This document shows positions 36,238 to 47,320 of a DNA stretch of 64,000 nt, one piece after another. The notes beneath the pieces are model-generated. The model was not told where the DNA came from. It saw nothing but the letters and a program-made list of their open reading frames with translations, and did no database searches. The position numbers and the translations under genes were made by a program. How positions within the stretch are numbered: position 1 is the first letter of the stretch; each line of letters begins with the position of its first letter. The DNA is from Drosophila pseudoobscura (lineage: Eukaryota; Arthropoda; Insecta; Diptera; Drosophilidae): the NCBI RefSeq assembly GCF_009870125.1, contig NC_046683.1, forward strand, positions 14,269,001 to 14,333,000, given 5' to 3'.

Positions 36238-39015
36238 GATACACCACGCGCAGAGGAGAAACCAGTAAATGAGAGGCAGAAATGAAGTGAGAGAGGGAGA
36301 TACCACTGGATGGCGGCACCGCACGGCACGGCACGGCACAGAACCTTACACACACACACACACACACACATAAACCTTACCCACACATTCATACATAACA
36401 CACATAGCAGAGCACAAGACAAAAGCAAATCCGCAAGATTCTCAAACGAAGACAAACTTCCATGTGGACACACTGGGCTGCGGCAAGTGTTGCCTTATTC
36501 ATCGCAAAAGCAATAATAATAATACATACCTTTATAAAAATTATAATCGCAAACAATTGAAAAAACAATCAATCAAAACTGAAAGACAAACAGAACGATA
36601 AAAAGAGAATAAAGCGCTTAACGATAACCGATAGTACACCCGATTGTGCGGAGTGTGTGCGATCAGTAGTGTTGTACTCGTAGAGTTTTCCCCCAGTAAA
36701 CGGTTGTTCGAGACCTTGTTCTAGTTAATGTACAAGTAGAAGAGAGTGTTGTGTTGCCACCACCAACCGCCACAGGTTTAGTTTTAGTTCTTTAAGAGGG
36801 TCCAAAATTTCAGAGTCGTTGCAAACCCAGCCCAACCCCGCCCCCCGCCCCCCCACACGCCCGCCTGCCACCATGTTGTTTGTTTCTGTTTTTTATACAT
36901 TCTAAACGCACTGTACTCTCAGAGGATTTCACAATTGTACTATTGTAGAAAAGAATTTGAATTGGAATTTGAATTTGAATTTGAATATTGCATACATTTT
37001 TAAATCTGCCAAAACGTAATAATATACAAACATACATATATAATTGTACAATTTTTATTTTGTTTTTTTTTCTGTTAAGACATGAAATATTAATACTTGC
37101 GTAACGATTAATTATTATAAAAAAAAAGTCGCAAAACAAACGAACGAAAGAAAAAACATAAAAAAAGAGAAAACAAAAACACCTATACAATAAATTGAGA
37201 AACATTTTTTAAGCAAATTAGGAATTAATTATAAAATATATAGTATATATGTGTGTATATATCTACATATATATATATATATTTATATATAGATATGTAT
37301 ATGTATATGAGAATCTATATAGAGATCGATAGAGAGGCCGAGGAGCGTTGATAATTTAATGTGAGATTGCAGAAAACTGTTTACAATTAATAAATGATCG
37401 ATGTGAACGAAAGACGGAGAAGAGAAGATATGTAGACGATGTAGACGAAACAAAAAGGAAATGAATATAATGGAGAACAAAAGTAATAATAACAATAACT
37501 AAAAATAAAAACGAAACTGATATTTAATACAAATCACAGTCTATCATTTTGCCACACTCGATATACTACCCTCCCCGCAATCTCATGATCCATTATACGA
37601 TAGCGTAGCCCATCCATCCATGCTTGAACTGTAATCGAATCAAGTGTTTCACGAAGTTCCCGTAACCGTGCCCGCCAAATGTCCGCCCGGCTGTTACCAC
37701 TGTTCCACGTCGTGTGTCGTGTGCCGAGTGCCGTGTGCCATGTTTCATGTTCCATGTTTGATGTTCCTTTTTGCTTTACTTTTAATTTATTTTCACTTTT
37801 TTCATGCCCACTATGCTATGAATCTACGACTGTATCTAGGACTATATTGCACTCTGTCAGGAGATCCTTAGTCGTCCCGATCCCGAGGCAGAGGCTGAGT
37901 GATCGTCGTTGTGCGTGACACTACTCCTACTCCCACTCCTGCTCTCTCTCTCCAAATCACACTTTCTCCATCACTCTGCTCTTATCTAACTTTTTATACA
38001 TCACACTCTCTCGCACCCATTGAAACACACACACACACACACAAGCAACGACGACGCTAGCGCTGTGCCATGCTCTAACGGCACGGCCAACGATACGATG
38101 GTCGGAGAGACAGCAGGGACAAAAGCTAGCTGCTGCAGCACCCGTACTGTACTGCTTGTCCACATATTTACCGTCTTTTCTTACCTCCCGCTTACCCCCC
38201 GCTCGATCAAACCGAATGCGAATGTGAAATCCGAAAAGAATAATAATAATAATAATTGTTTGATAAATAAAAAAATATTTGCTAAAAATACTTTTACTAT
38301 TGCTTATGTATTATACTATATTATATTTTTATCCATTGGCCGGGCCCTGAGAAACATACCCTAGCATACCTCACCTACACTGCAATCTGCCTGCTTTGCC
38401 CTGCCATTCGGTGGAGGTGGACAACAACATACAGTATACATTAACAAATCCATATAACTGGCACCCAAAGAAAGCCATACCCCCATTAAACCACATTTAA
38501 AACCTACAACCGAATCACGGACAGATCACAGTACAGAACGACACACACACACACACACAATACTAGATGGTTGCTCTAAGCTTCGAATCGAATGAGTAAA
38601 AAAAAAACTCCTTTTTTTTGGGATCCGATCCTCCAACATCCGAAATCCTGCCCATTGAACATTTGCGATTTGATTTGTGCCCCACAACAACAAAACATTT
38701 TTCGTTGGTTTAATGCCCACCATAATATTATGGTTCTCGATATAAGCATTCATGCAAACATACATATACATACATATAACATACATACATACATACATAT
38801 ATACCACTGATTCATTGATTGATATTTAGATGTGTGTGTTTGATCACATTTATATACATTCTCTTTATCTTCTGCTTTCTTTTTTACTTTCTTCTCTCTC
38901 TCTCTCTCTCTCTTCCATTGTGTCTTGTGTGTGTGGTTCGTTCTCTGATCCGATCCGATCCGATCGGATATTGATAATGATGGTATTTTTTTCCGATTCG
39001 ATGGTAAAACGATAG

Positions 39016-39087
39016 CAACGTGGTCAGCCACCCAAGGACGAAGAGCCTGAGAATAATGCCATCGATACGATTCCAAAGCGCATCTAA
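39016..39087 (+). CDS. CkIIbeta: CkIIbeta candidate alternative last exon (acidic/basic 23-aa tail)
   Basis: After GATAG, phase 0 reads QRGQPPKDEEPENN and continues to IPKRI and a stop, giving a 236-aa form. The tail has balanced charge and looks like protein. I recall a 235-aa D. melanogaster form, which would fit. Confidence 0.7.
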   Translation, partial: QRGQPPKDEEPENNAIDTIPKRI

Positions 39088-39721
39088 GCGCATCCCAAGA
39101 TCCAAGCAGTGCAGCCCCAAGCAAGCAACAATCCAGCAGAGAGCCGATACCAAGCATACACACATTCAAACAGACACAACACACACACACACACACACAC
39201 GATACCCACACCCACACAAACAACAACAAGAAACAGAAATCATCGTTAAATTGTGGATGCATAGTAAAATGAAGTAAAGAAATAGCCTTGTTAACAAGGC
39301 CCCCTTAGCCCACACAAACACACACACACACACACACGAAACGAGGACAAGGACCAACATCCAAAACACACAACACAACGCTGGATATCACTTATCGATG
39401 AAAGCTATCGATAATGCACACTCACATACAGACCTGTTCCCGAAAAACCTATAGGACACGGCGCGCATTCAAGTTTATTCTTTGCATTTTATTTAATAAG
39501 TGAAGGGCGGCTAAACGAGTTTAGAATAGTTTTTAAAACAACAAAATATTTAGTCAAGAAGTGGCCGGACCGGATAAAACCCACCTCACTGTCCTCTCTC
39601 TCCTCTCCCCTCCCTCAACCCACTCCCTGTCCATATCCTTATCCATCTACTGATTCCTATACGTATGCCCCGCCACCCCCCACCCGTAACCGTTCACGTT
39701 TAAAACCGCTTTGTCTTCTAG

Positions 39722-39757
39722 TAACCGAAACACTTAAAACTACAGAAAAAGAACTAA
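39722..39757 (+). CDS. CkIIbeta: CkIIbeta candidate alternative last exon(s) (tail KKN, or immediate stop)
   Basis: The strong acceptor TTTGTCTTCTAG at 39721 leads straight to TAA, which would end the protein at residue 213. A weaker acceptor ACTACAG at 39745 leads to KKN and a stop. D. melanogaster has, as I recall, a 215-aa form ending KN, so the second reading is attractive. Confidence 0.4.
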
Positions 39758-40058
39758 CCCAAGCTGCACGAAACATTGGAATTATTACAGCAACAAAGTT
39801 TCAAAAAAAAAAAAAAAAATAGATAAAAACGCAACCCGCAACGCAACCAACAATACCTAAACAGATAATTAAAATTTAAAAAAAAAAACAAAAAAAATCT
39901 GAACGTGAGCCGAATTCTAAATAGAGAAAAAGTAAATAATATATATGTGTAGATAGGGTTTCCCTATTTCTTTCGAGATCCGAGAGTGCATACTTACATA
40001 TATAAAATACATATACAACATAAACATATAAACAATATACTGTTAGCTTATTTATATA

Positions 40059-40090
<32 letters not shown>

Positions 40091-40555
40091 TACATACATA
40101 CATATTTAAAACAACAAAACCAACAACAACAACCAACAAACGGAAAACCAACAACAACAACAAAAAACCAACAAAATATTTTATGTATTTTTTTAATGTA
40201 TTTAAGAAATAATTAAGATTAAAAAACAAAATGAAACAAACAAAAAACAAAAACGATGAAGAAAGTTATGAGGAGGAGGAACACTATAGAAACCAATAAG
40301 AGAAAAGTCGAGTGTTCGCCACAGAGAGCAAGAGAAAGAGAGAGGGAGAGAGAGAGATACCCTTATCGCAGGAATTATATAGCAAAGAGCTCTTGAGTTG
40401 ATGCCCAAGGAAATGAGAGATAAAATCCGACGAAGAAGAATATTGATGAGGAGAAAACAAAGAAGAAGAAAACAATAAAATGATGAAAACCAAAAATCAA
40501 TCAAAATATTTTGTTTATTTCAATTCAATGGCATTAAATCTTTTACCCTTCTTAG

Positions 40556-40585
40556 CCAAGACCCGAATATCCTCCGAAGATCTAA
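40556..40585 (+). CDS. CkIIbeta: CkIIbeta candidate alternative last exon (tail PRPEYPPKI)
   Basis: The acceptor TTTTACCCTTCTTAG is followed in phase 0 by PRPEYPPKI and a stop, giving 222 aa. A second acceptor, TTTTTTCCAG at 40604, would instead give an 18-aa tail ending CLC (40605-40661). The good pyrimidine tracts make at least one of them credible. Confidence 0.5.
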   Translation, partial: PRPEYPPKI

Positions 40586-40661
40586 AGGCTTACCTTTTTT
40601 CCAGCCCAGCGGCCAACTATCCGTCCGGACTCAAGCCACCAATCGCACGTGTCTTTGTTGA

Positions 40662-42168
40662 TCGTTCCTGACCTACCCTGTAACTACTTCCAATACTGGT
40701 CCAGGCAATAGTGTTGATTTCCTCTTGTTATCTTTGAAATGAACAGCTTTGGTATCCAACAAATCGGATGTGTTTAATGGCCCTTGGTTTGGGGCTAGAT
40801 ATACCTGCAGCTATATCAAAAGAAAGTTCAAGTTTGCTGCCAATCTGTAAGGTTTTTCAGCTATGACACTTTTTTTGTATGGTAAACTATTTCTTTTTTC
40901 GTTGAAGATGTGTTTTTCTTTGGTAGGTGTAAGATCCATCAAAATATGCTGCTACTTAACATCAAAATTGTCCAAAGAATGACAGGGTCGAATCTTTTTT
41001 TAGTTAAACCACCATTATCTTATATTATACTATTAATTTCTCAGAGTTCCGCAGTTTTATCCAGAAACGAAGATCTCAATAGACCCAAATGCCGCTAGAG
41101 GGCTTGAGTCTGCGCACCAGGACAGGCGTTTTTTTTTTTCAATTTTTAAAACTATTTAGCAAGTTCTAAAGATGGTCAGGAGATCTGCTCAACCAAGGCC
41201 TACAACAGCCTTGTGTTTGGCTTTGTAAAGTAGAGTGCAATCAGTCCGAATGGTAAATGGAAACCATGAAAATAGTGGACTGCTAAATGATCCTCTCCCT
41301 CCTTCTGGTACCCTTGGATCCGCATGAAAATCGTGTACAGTTAAGAGGACTACACAATGATGGTTACTTTTTCAATTTTTTTTATTTTATTTTTAAATAA
41401 ATTAGAAAGTTCTTCGTAAAATCGAAGAATCCATTATGTTGCTGCTAGGGCCTGCTGCTGGTTGGGAGTTGTTGCCGAATCATCCTGCGACTGCGGCTAC
41501 GGCTGCTGCTACGGTTTTATCTTTCTTTTATATCATTTATTTGTGTTGTGTATTTTCATTTTGTTTTTGCATTGTCTTTGAATCATTTTGCTTATCGCCA
41601 GCCCCGCCGCAGCTCTCGTTCTTATTCGTCGTTTTGTTTCACGTTTCCTCTCTCTTATACATATAACATTTTTCTCATTTGCTTTACCTATCCTCCCCCT
41701 TCTTTTCAATCTCTGTGACGATTTCCAGGGTTTCCTGTTACAGTTATGTGTATGTCTATATGTATATATAAAAAAAAATTTACAGTTTTACATAATTACG
41801 GATGGTTTGGAGAGGGGTTCGTTCGCGGGTCCGCAACGCGGAAGGCGATTAAACACACATAAATCATGATCAAATTTCTTAGTTTTCGAACAAAAGAGAA
41901 TTACAAGTACTCAAAATTTAGAGCTTAAAACAAAACAAAAATGTATATATATATATAGTTAATTTTGGAAATTTCCTTAAAGGTCGAATGGATGCTTGTG
42001 GGCGGGGGATGATGTCGGCCGGGTGTAGTAATAGTAGTAGTATTTGATGCTGTTCATTCTGTTTGTTGTTGTTGTTGTTGTTGTTTGTGGTTGTTGTTAA
42101 GTTACATAATTGTGTTATCAGTCTGAAATGATCTTCTAGCCATCGTGGTGGGGGGCGCTAGGGCCGCC
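40662..42168. other. Convergent 3' region of CkIIbeta (+) and Hsc70-3 (-)
   Basis: No gene seen. It should contain the 3'UTRs of both. A/T rich, with a (GTT)n run at about 42062-42090 just past the Hsc70-3 stop. Confidence 0.55.
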
Positions 42169-44245
42169 TTACAGCTCGTCCTTGAGATCGGCATCATCGC
42201 CGCCCTCTGGAGGTGGTGCGCCGCCAGTGCCCTGATAGAGCTTGGCAATCACCGGCTGGACGATGGCCTCGAGGTCCTTCTTCTGCTTCTTGTACTCCTC
42301 TGGATCGGCGTCCGGGTTCTGCTCGAGCCACTTGATCGACTCATCGATGGCCGATTCCAGCTTGGTCTTCTCGTCGTCGCTCAGCTTGGCGCCCAGCTTC
42401 TCCTTGTCGCCGATCTGGTTTTTCAGGCTGTAGGCATACGACTCGAGCTCGTTGCGGGTCTCGACGCGCTCCTTGAGCTTCTTGTCCTCATCGGCGAATT
42501 TCTCAGCATCGTGGATCATGCGATCAATGTCTTCGGGCGTTAGGCGGTTCTGGTCGTTGGTGATGACAATCTTCTCCTTGTTTCCGGTGCCCTTGTCCTC
42601 GGCGCTGACCTGCAGGATGCCGTTGGCGTCAATCTCGAACGAGACCTCAATCTGGGGAATGCCGCGTGGTGCTGGTGGGATGCCAGTCAGATCGAATTTG
42701 CCCAAGAGATGGTTGTCCTTGGTCATGGGGCGCTCGCCCTCGTACACCTGAATGGTGACGGTGTGCTGATTGTCAGAAGCGGTCGAGAATACCTGCGACT
42801 TCTTGGTGGGGATCACGGTGTTGCGGGGAATCAGTTTGGTCATCACACCGCCAACAGTTTCGATGCCCATGGTCAGTGGGTTGACATCAAGCAGAACGAT
42901 GGCATCGGTGTCCTGTTCGCCAGAGAGAACGCCAGCCTGAACGGCGGCACCATAGGCCACAGCCTCATCGGGATTGATGCCGCGAGAGGGTTCCTTGCCT
43001 CCGAAGAAGTCCTTGACCAGCTGCTGGACCTTGGGGATACGAGTGGAACCGCCAACCAGCACAATCTCGTTCACGTCCTTCTTGTTCATATCGGCATCCT
43101 CGAGCACCTTCTGCACGGGCTTCAGGGTGGAGCGGAAGAGATCCAAGTTGAGCTCCTCGAACTTGGCACGGGTCAGAGTCTCGGAGAAGTCATCGCCCTC
43201 GAAGAAGGACTCGATCTCGATGCGCACTTGGTGGGAGCCGGACAGGGCGCGCTTGGCCTTCTCTACCTCACGACGCAGCTTCTGGACGGCACGGTTGTCC
43301 TTGCGGATGTCCTTACCCTTCTTCTTCTTGTACAGCTTGATGAAATGGTCCATCACGCGCTGATCGAAGTCCTCGCCTCCCAAATGAGTGTCACCGTTGG
43401 TGGCCACCACCTCGAACACGCCGTTATCGATGGTCAGCAGGGAGACATCGAAGGTACCGCCGCCAAGATCGAACACCAGCACGTTCTTCTCGCCCTCCCT
43501 CTTATCCAGACCGTAGGCAATGGCCGCAGCAGTCGGTTCGTTGATAATGCGCATAACATTGAGACCGGCAATGACGCCAGCATCCTTGGTGGCTTGACGC
43601 TGGGCATCGTTGAAGTAGGCCGGCACTGTGACCACGGCGTGGGTGACCTTCTTGCCCAGATAAGCTTCGGCGGTTTCCTTCATCTTGCCGAGGACCATGG
43701 CAGAGATCTCCTCGGGGGCGAACACCTTGGCGCCCTGCGACGTGTCCACGCTGATGTGCGGCTTTGAGTTCTTCTCGACCACCTTGAAGGGGAAGAACTT
43801 AATGTCGTGCTGGACATTTGTGTCGGACCACTCGCGACCGATCAGCCGCTTGGCATCGAAGACTGTGTTCTCAGGATTTGTCGTCAACTGGTTCTTGGCG
43901 GCGTCACCAATCAGACGCTCGCCATCGGCAGTGAAGGCCACATATGAGGGCGTGATACGGTTGCCCTGATCGTTGGCAATGATCTCCACGCGTCCGTTCT
44001 TGTAAACGCCAACGCTGCATAAATGGAATGGTACAAAAGGAGGCCATGAGTACCGATCGATTCCAATAGGATAGAATGGGGACAGGAGGATGGGCTTTAA
44101 CGAGCAATAAGAATACCTACCAAGAGTATGTGGTTCCCAGATCAATGCCAATAACGGTGCCCAGTTCCTTGTCCTTCTCTTTCTTCTCCTCGCCCAGCGA
44201 GAGGCCGACAAAGGCCACCACAGCCAGTAATATACATAACCTCAT
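42169..44245 (-). CDS. Hsc70-3: Hsc70-3 (BiP/GRP78), ER-lumenal Hsp70 chaperone
   Basis: Exon 1 is 44245-44121 (signal peptide [20 protein letters not shown], then [16 protein letters not shown]) and exon 2 is 44014-42169. TCTTG|GTAGGT joins TATGCAG|CGTTGGC in phase 2, giving 656 aa, the family length. The nucleotide-binding domain has [22 protein letters not shown] and [13 protein letters not shown]. The interdomain linker and substrate-binding domain follow. It ends DADLKDEL, the ER retrieval signal. The reading frame also runs back through the intron to 44211, but that stretch lacks family similarity. A noncoding exon upstream is inferred (46909-47209). Confidence 0.98.
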
Positions 44246-44267
44246 CTTGAAGATTCTTCAAAATAAA
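44246..44267 (-). other. Hsc70-3: Hsc70-3 5'UTR part of exon 2
   Basis: The acceptor CTCTCTCGCTTACAG ends at 44268. The noncoding stretch of 22 nt precedes the ATG. Confidence 0.7.
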
Positions 44268-46094
44268 CTGTAAGCGAGAGAGTGAAAATTATTTGCGATT
44301 AGTATTTATTTCGATAATTCCTTAGAGCTTGACTTTTGTACACGTCAACACACTGACTAGATGGCACACACACACACACACATACACGCGCACCGTGGGG
44401 GAACAAAGAGAGAGAGAGAATAAAATTGCTGACGTCGATTTCAACAAGTGTCAACAGGTACCGTTAGGTGTCCTACTTAAGCACTGAGCGACGACGACGT
44501 CAGCGCCGGCCTATAAGAATTTATGGTACACTTCCTAAATGGCACACTTGGCTTTTGTCTCTACCTGGAATAATTTGAGAGATGGAAACGCTGCGAGTAC
44601 TAATTAACAAGACACACGTCTGCTTCAGAGGCTAACTGGCCAACAACTGTAAACTGTAAGGCGCTGTTCAAGACGTGTGCTGCCCCTCGCTGCTGCCGGC
44701 ACTGACATTGACCGACGCCAACGTCAACGCAGGCAGCGCAGTAGCATTGGGGGGAGACTTTTTTGTATACGTGTAACATTTTTCTGGTTCTTTCTGTTGC
44801 TTAATCTCCAAGCGAAGGTTGAGAGAGCGAGAGAGATAGAGCGGGAGAGTAGCAGCCGGCTCTTGGTGTGGGGCGAGAGCAACAAAGATAGCAGCAAACT
44901 GGTTTTTTTTTATTCTTCCATAAACATCGTGCTCTAAGAACAATGTACTAGCAAACAGACTCGGACACACATGTGGTGAAAGTCTCTGTGGCGGCAGAAC
45001 CGGCAAGAGCCACTAACAAAATGAATTTGCACAGCTGTTTTATTATTACTCTCACGCTCTCTCGCACACTGCTTTATCTACAAATTGCTAACCGAGTTTT
45101 TGTTCCTATATTTTTTCACTGACGTGTACTTTGCCAAAGACCAAAGAGAGAGCCGGATCACAATGCGTGGAGGAAGCTTTAAATCTGCTATAAATGACGT
45201 GTAAAAAGCTGATTGAATGGCATGCACACATACATCCATACGTACATGATGCACGCACACAACACAGCCAGACAGAAGAAGAAGAAGGAGCGGCAGAGAC
45301 GGCGATAAAGTTGGCGCAAGCGCCCTAGTCTGTTCAGATCAAATATTAATATCGCAATTTGTTGTACCTATTTTATAAGGAAATTGATGAAGATTATAGA
45401 AGCTAGACTACAGGAGTTTGGGTACAACAATAGCTGAGAAATGGGCCTGTAGGGACCGTTCGCCGCATACGTCAGAGTTCCCAGACATGTCCAATATGAA
45501 CAGCGGAATATGTGAATGAACTTTGCGGCTAATTTGTTAATAACATACGCTACGGTAATTTATGCGTTACCAACTGCTATGAATAGGCACAGCTTTGCGC
45601 ATAAATTGGTTAATTATGCACAGCACGGCCAGAAATGCCACACGTCACAGTGCCGCATAGGCCGGAATACTCGAATAAAAAGATGTTAACGTCAACTGAA
45701 TTTGTTGCAATGCAACCAAACGAAAGCTTTGCCTATTTCTGGGGAATTCTCTTTGGGGGCACGTGTTGGTTTTCATGCAGGCTGCTGCTGTGGCAATTTT
45801 TTTAGAGGCCAGGACCACCTTTTGCCAACATGGCGGCAGAATTGCATTTGTCAGCCGTCCCACTGCAATTACTCTTTTATTCGAAGCACTACTCACTATT
45901 CCTATTGAACCTATCTAGTCTTCGCACTGGATTATTTGAAATTTTAAAAACTTACACTTGGAATATTTTCGCTTAAACCTTCTCGAATTGTCGATTTCTG
46001 AAATTCTGAACGACCCAACACTTCACAAAAATGTATTCTAATATAACTACACATTTGCTACACATTTGGTACATACTTGCTACATAATGGAAGG

Positions 46095-46296
46095 AAAAAG
46101 AGGGTATGGACAACAGGCAAAACCGCCCAGAGAAGTCAACTAATGCAAGGTAAAATCCACCCCATTGGCTCAATATACCTTGCACGAATACAGCTTTGTG
46201 TATTGAAAGTATATTGTCGTCACACGCGAGGTGAGGTTCGTATGAACCTTGCACTTTGCCATGGCTGTTTTTGGCTGTTGTCCATACCCCTTTTTA
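46095..46296 (+). mobile_element. MITE-like copy of the dispersed hairpin repeat (family HR) with terminal inverted repeats
   Basis: The left end AAAAAGAGGGTATGGACAAC pairs with the right end GTTGTCCATACCCCTTTTT, giving imperfect terminal inverted repeats of about 28 bp. Interior: GGCAAAACCGCCCAGAGAA, ATGCAAGGTAAAATCCACCCC, then arms CAATATACCTT and AAAGTATATTG around a loop. There is no coding capacity. This is the only copy with both ends recognisable, and suggests a small non-autonomous DNA transposon (about 200 bp). Confidence 0.6.
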
Positions 46297-46340
46297 TAGC
46301 CCAATTAAAAGCTACGACTCATTTTTTCGTTGCAGGAGAG

Positions 46341-46385
46341 AGCACTTATCGATAAGATCTCTCAGAAATATACCAAAATATACCG
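46341..46385 (-). promoter_or_regulatory. Composite motif 6 / DRE module in Hsc70-3 intron
   Basis: On the minus strand: ACGGTATATTTTGGTATATT, TCTGAGAG, then TTATCGATAAGTGC. It has two motif-6-like words and a DRE. Related to the modules at 55637 and 57191; it may serve as an alternative Hsc70-3 promoter. Confidence 0.4.
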
Positions 46386-46908
46386 TAAATTTGCCGGTGA
46401 AATTCTGACACTCTGCCGGCTAGTAGGGGTGAAAGACTTTCGATTATTGTCTTGGATCTAAGGATGGGAGTACTAATAGTTATGTCCCTCAAAGAGGAGT
46501 GTATCAAATCAGTGTAAAAGGACACATGTTACAGACAGAAGGAAGCGTGTCCACCCACATTTCGTTTGTTTTTTTTTTTTTAGTTGATAACGTATTTGTT
46601 TTCTATCATATCCATAGTTCTCGATAGTTCCCAATTACAATCGATATACAAATTTGTATATGTAAAATAATACTTTTGATAAGTTTGAACAATTCCAAGA
46701 GAATAAGCGCAAAGTTTACGGCTTACAGACAGTTTTTAAACATAGCTGCATTTTTTGATTCTGCACGCATGCTTATATACCAAACACACACAAGTTCAAC
46801 TTCGGGCCACGTCAGTGCTCAACTGCGTCGAATCAGTATTGGAGAACGCCTGTCTGTCCAAACTGATTTTCAAACAAACAAAATTTCGCCGCCTTCGTTG
46901 GTACTTAC

Positions 46909-47209
46909 TTTTGCTAACTTAAACTAATGCTGCACGCAAAAAAAAATATTATGAATTAATTGTCACTTTGTTGTGCTCCGCTTCTAAGTGGTTAAGTCTT
47001 TGTTGTCTTTTGGCTTGGTTTCATAAAATTAATGGAATTATATATTTTGTTTGTAAATTGTATGATTCAGTCACGCTTTTTTTTGTTTGTTTGTAACTTT
47101 CTGGTATTCTTGTAATCGCACTGTTTTTTTTAATCCAATGTAACGATTTTGTCGCGTCTTTTGTCTCTTGTGCTCAATGTTGTTTTCCGCTGACGTTTGT
47201 TTTGAAACT
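46909..47209 (-). other. Hsc70-3: Inferred Hsc70-3 noncoding first exon
   Basis: Begins at a TCAGTTT initiator (47211-47205) placed 33 nt after a TATA box and ends at AAAA|GTAAGT. It is A-rich and C/A-rich with CAAAC runs, the usual style of fly heat-shock-family leaders, and contains no ATG-led coding frame of note. Confidence 0.6.
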
Positions 47210-47320
47210 GATTCTCGCTCTCTGCGGCGGAGGCTATTTATACGACGCCACAATGACGTGGTGGGACACGTCAGTGCATGCAGCAGCTGTGATTGGCGGC
47301 GTCGTCTCCGCCCCACCCAC
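47205..47320 (-). promoter_or_regulatory. Hsc70-3: Hsc70-3 core promoter with TATA box and UPR-type elements
   Basis: On the minus strand, in order: CCAAT (47304-47300), TGACGTGT (47273-47266), CCACGTCA (47261-47254; reverse TGACGTGG), GTATAAATAG (47243-47234) and an initiator at about 47209. TGACGTGG is the ATF6/XBP1 (UPRE) consensus, as expected for a BiP gene induced by ER stress. A further TGACGTGT lies at 47558. Confidence 0.7.

Larger units (their letters stand above)
33819..39015 (+). other. CkIIbeta: CkIIbeta 3' region: long introns/UTR with microsatellites
   Basis: Holds a run of about 24 A (about 34105-34130), (CAA)n near 34380-34410, (CA)n at about 34897-34925, an ACACACACACC minisatellite (35670-35735), (CA)n at 36350-36372 and 38028-38042, AT-rich tracts (37240-37290), and (CT)n at about 38893-38912. 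The GC-richer open block at 35939-36237 is listed separately. No independent gene is otherwise supported. Confidence 0.6.
44268..46908 (-). other. Hsc70-3: Hsc70-3 first intron (2.6 kb)
   Basis: Flanked by AAAA|GTAAGTACC (46908) and TTACAG (44268). No nested gene. It holds several TGACGT words (44430, 45120, 45192), CA repeats (44368-44380), the hairpin repeat at 46095-46296 and a promoter-like module at 46341-46385, so secondary promoters are possible. Confidence 0.6.

Noticed and set aside
42709-43767. 352-aa open frame antisense to Hsc70-3
   Set aside because: Long antisense frames are a known by-product of Hsp70 codon use; the sense strand is unmistakable BiP and the antisense protein has no domain.
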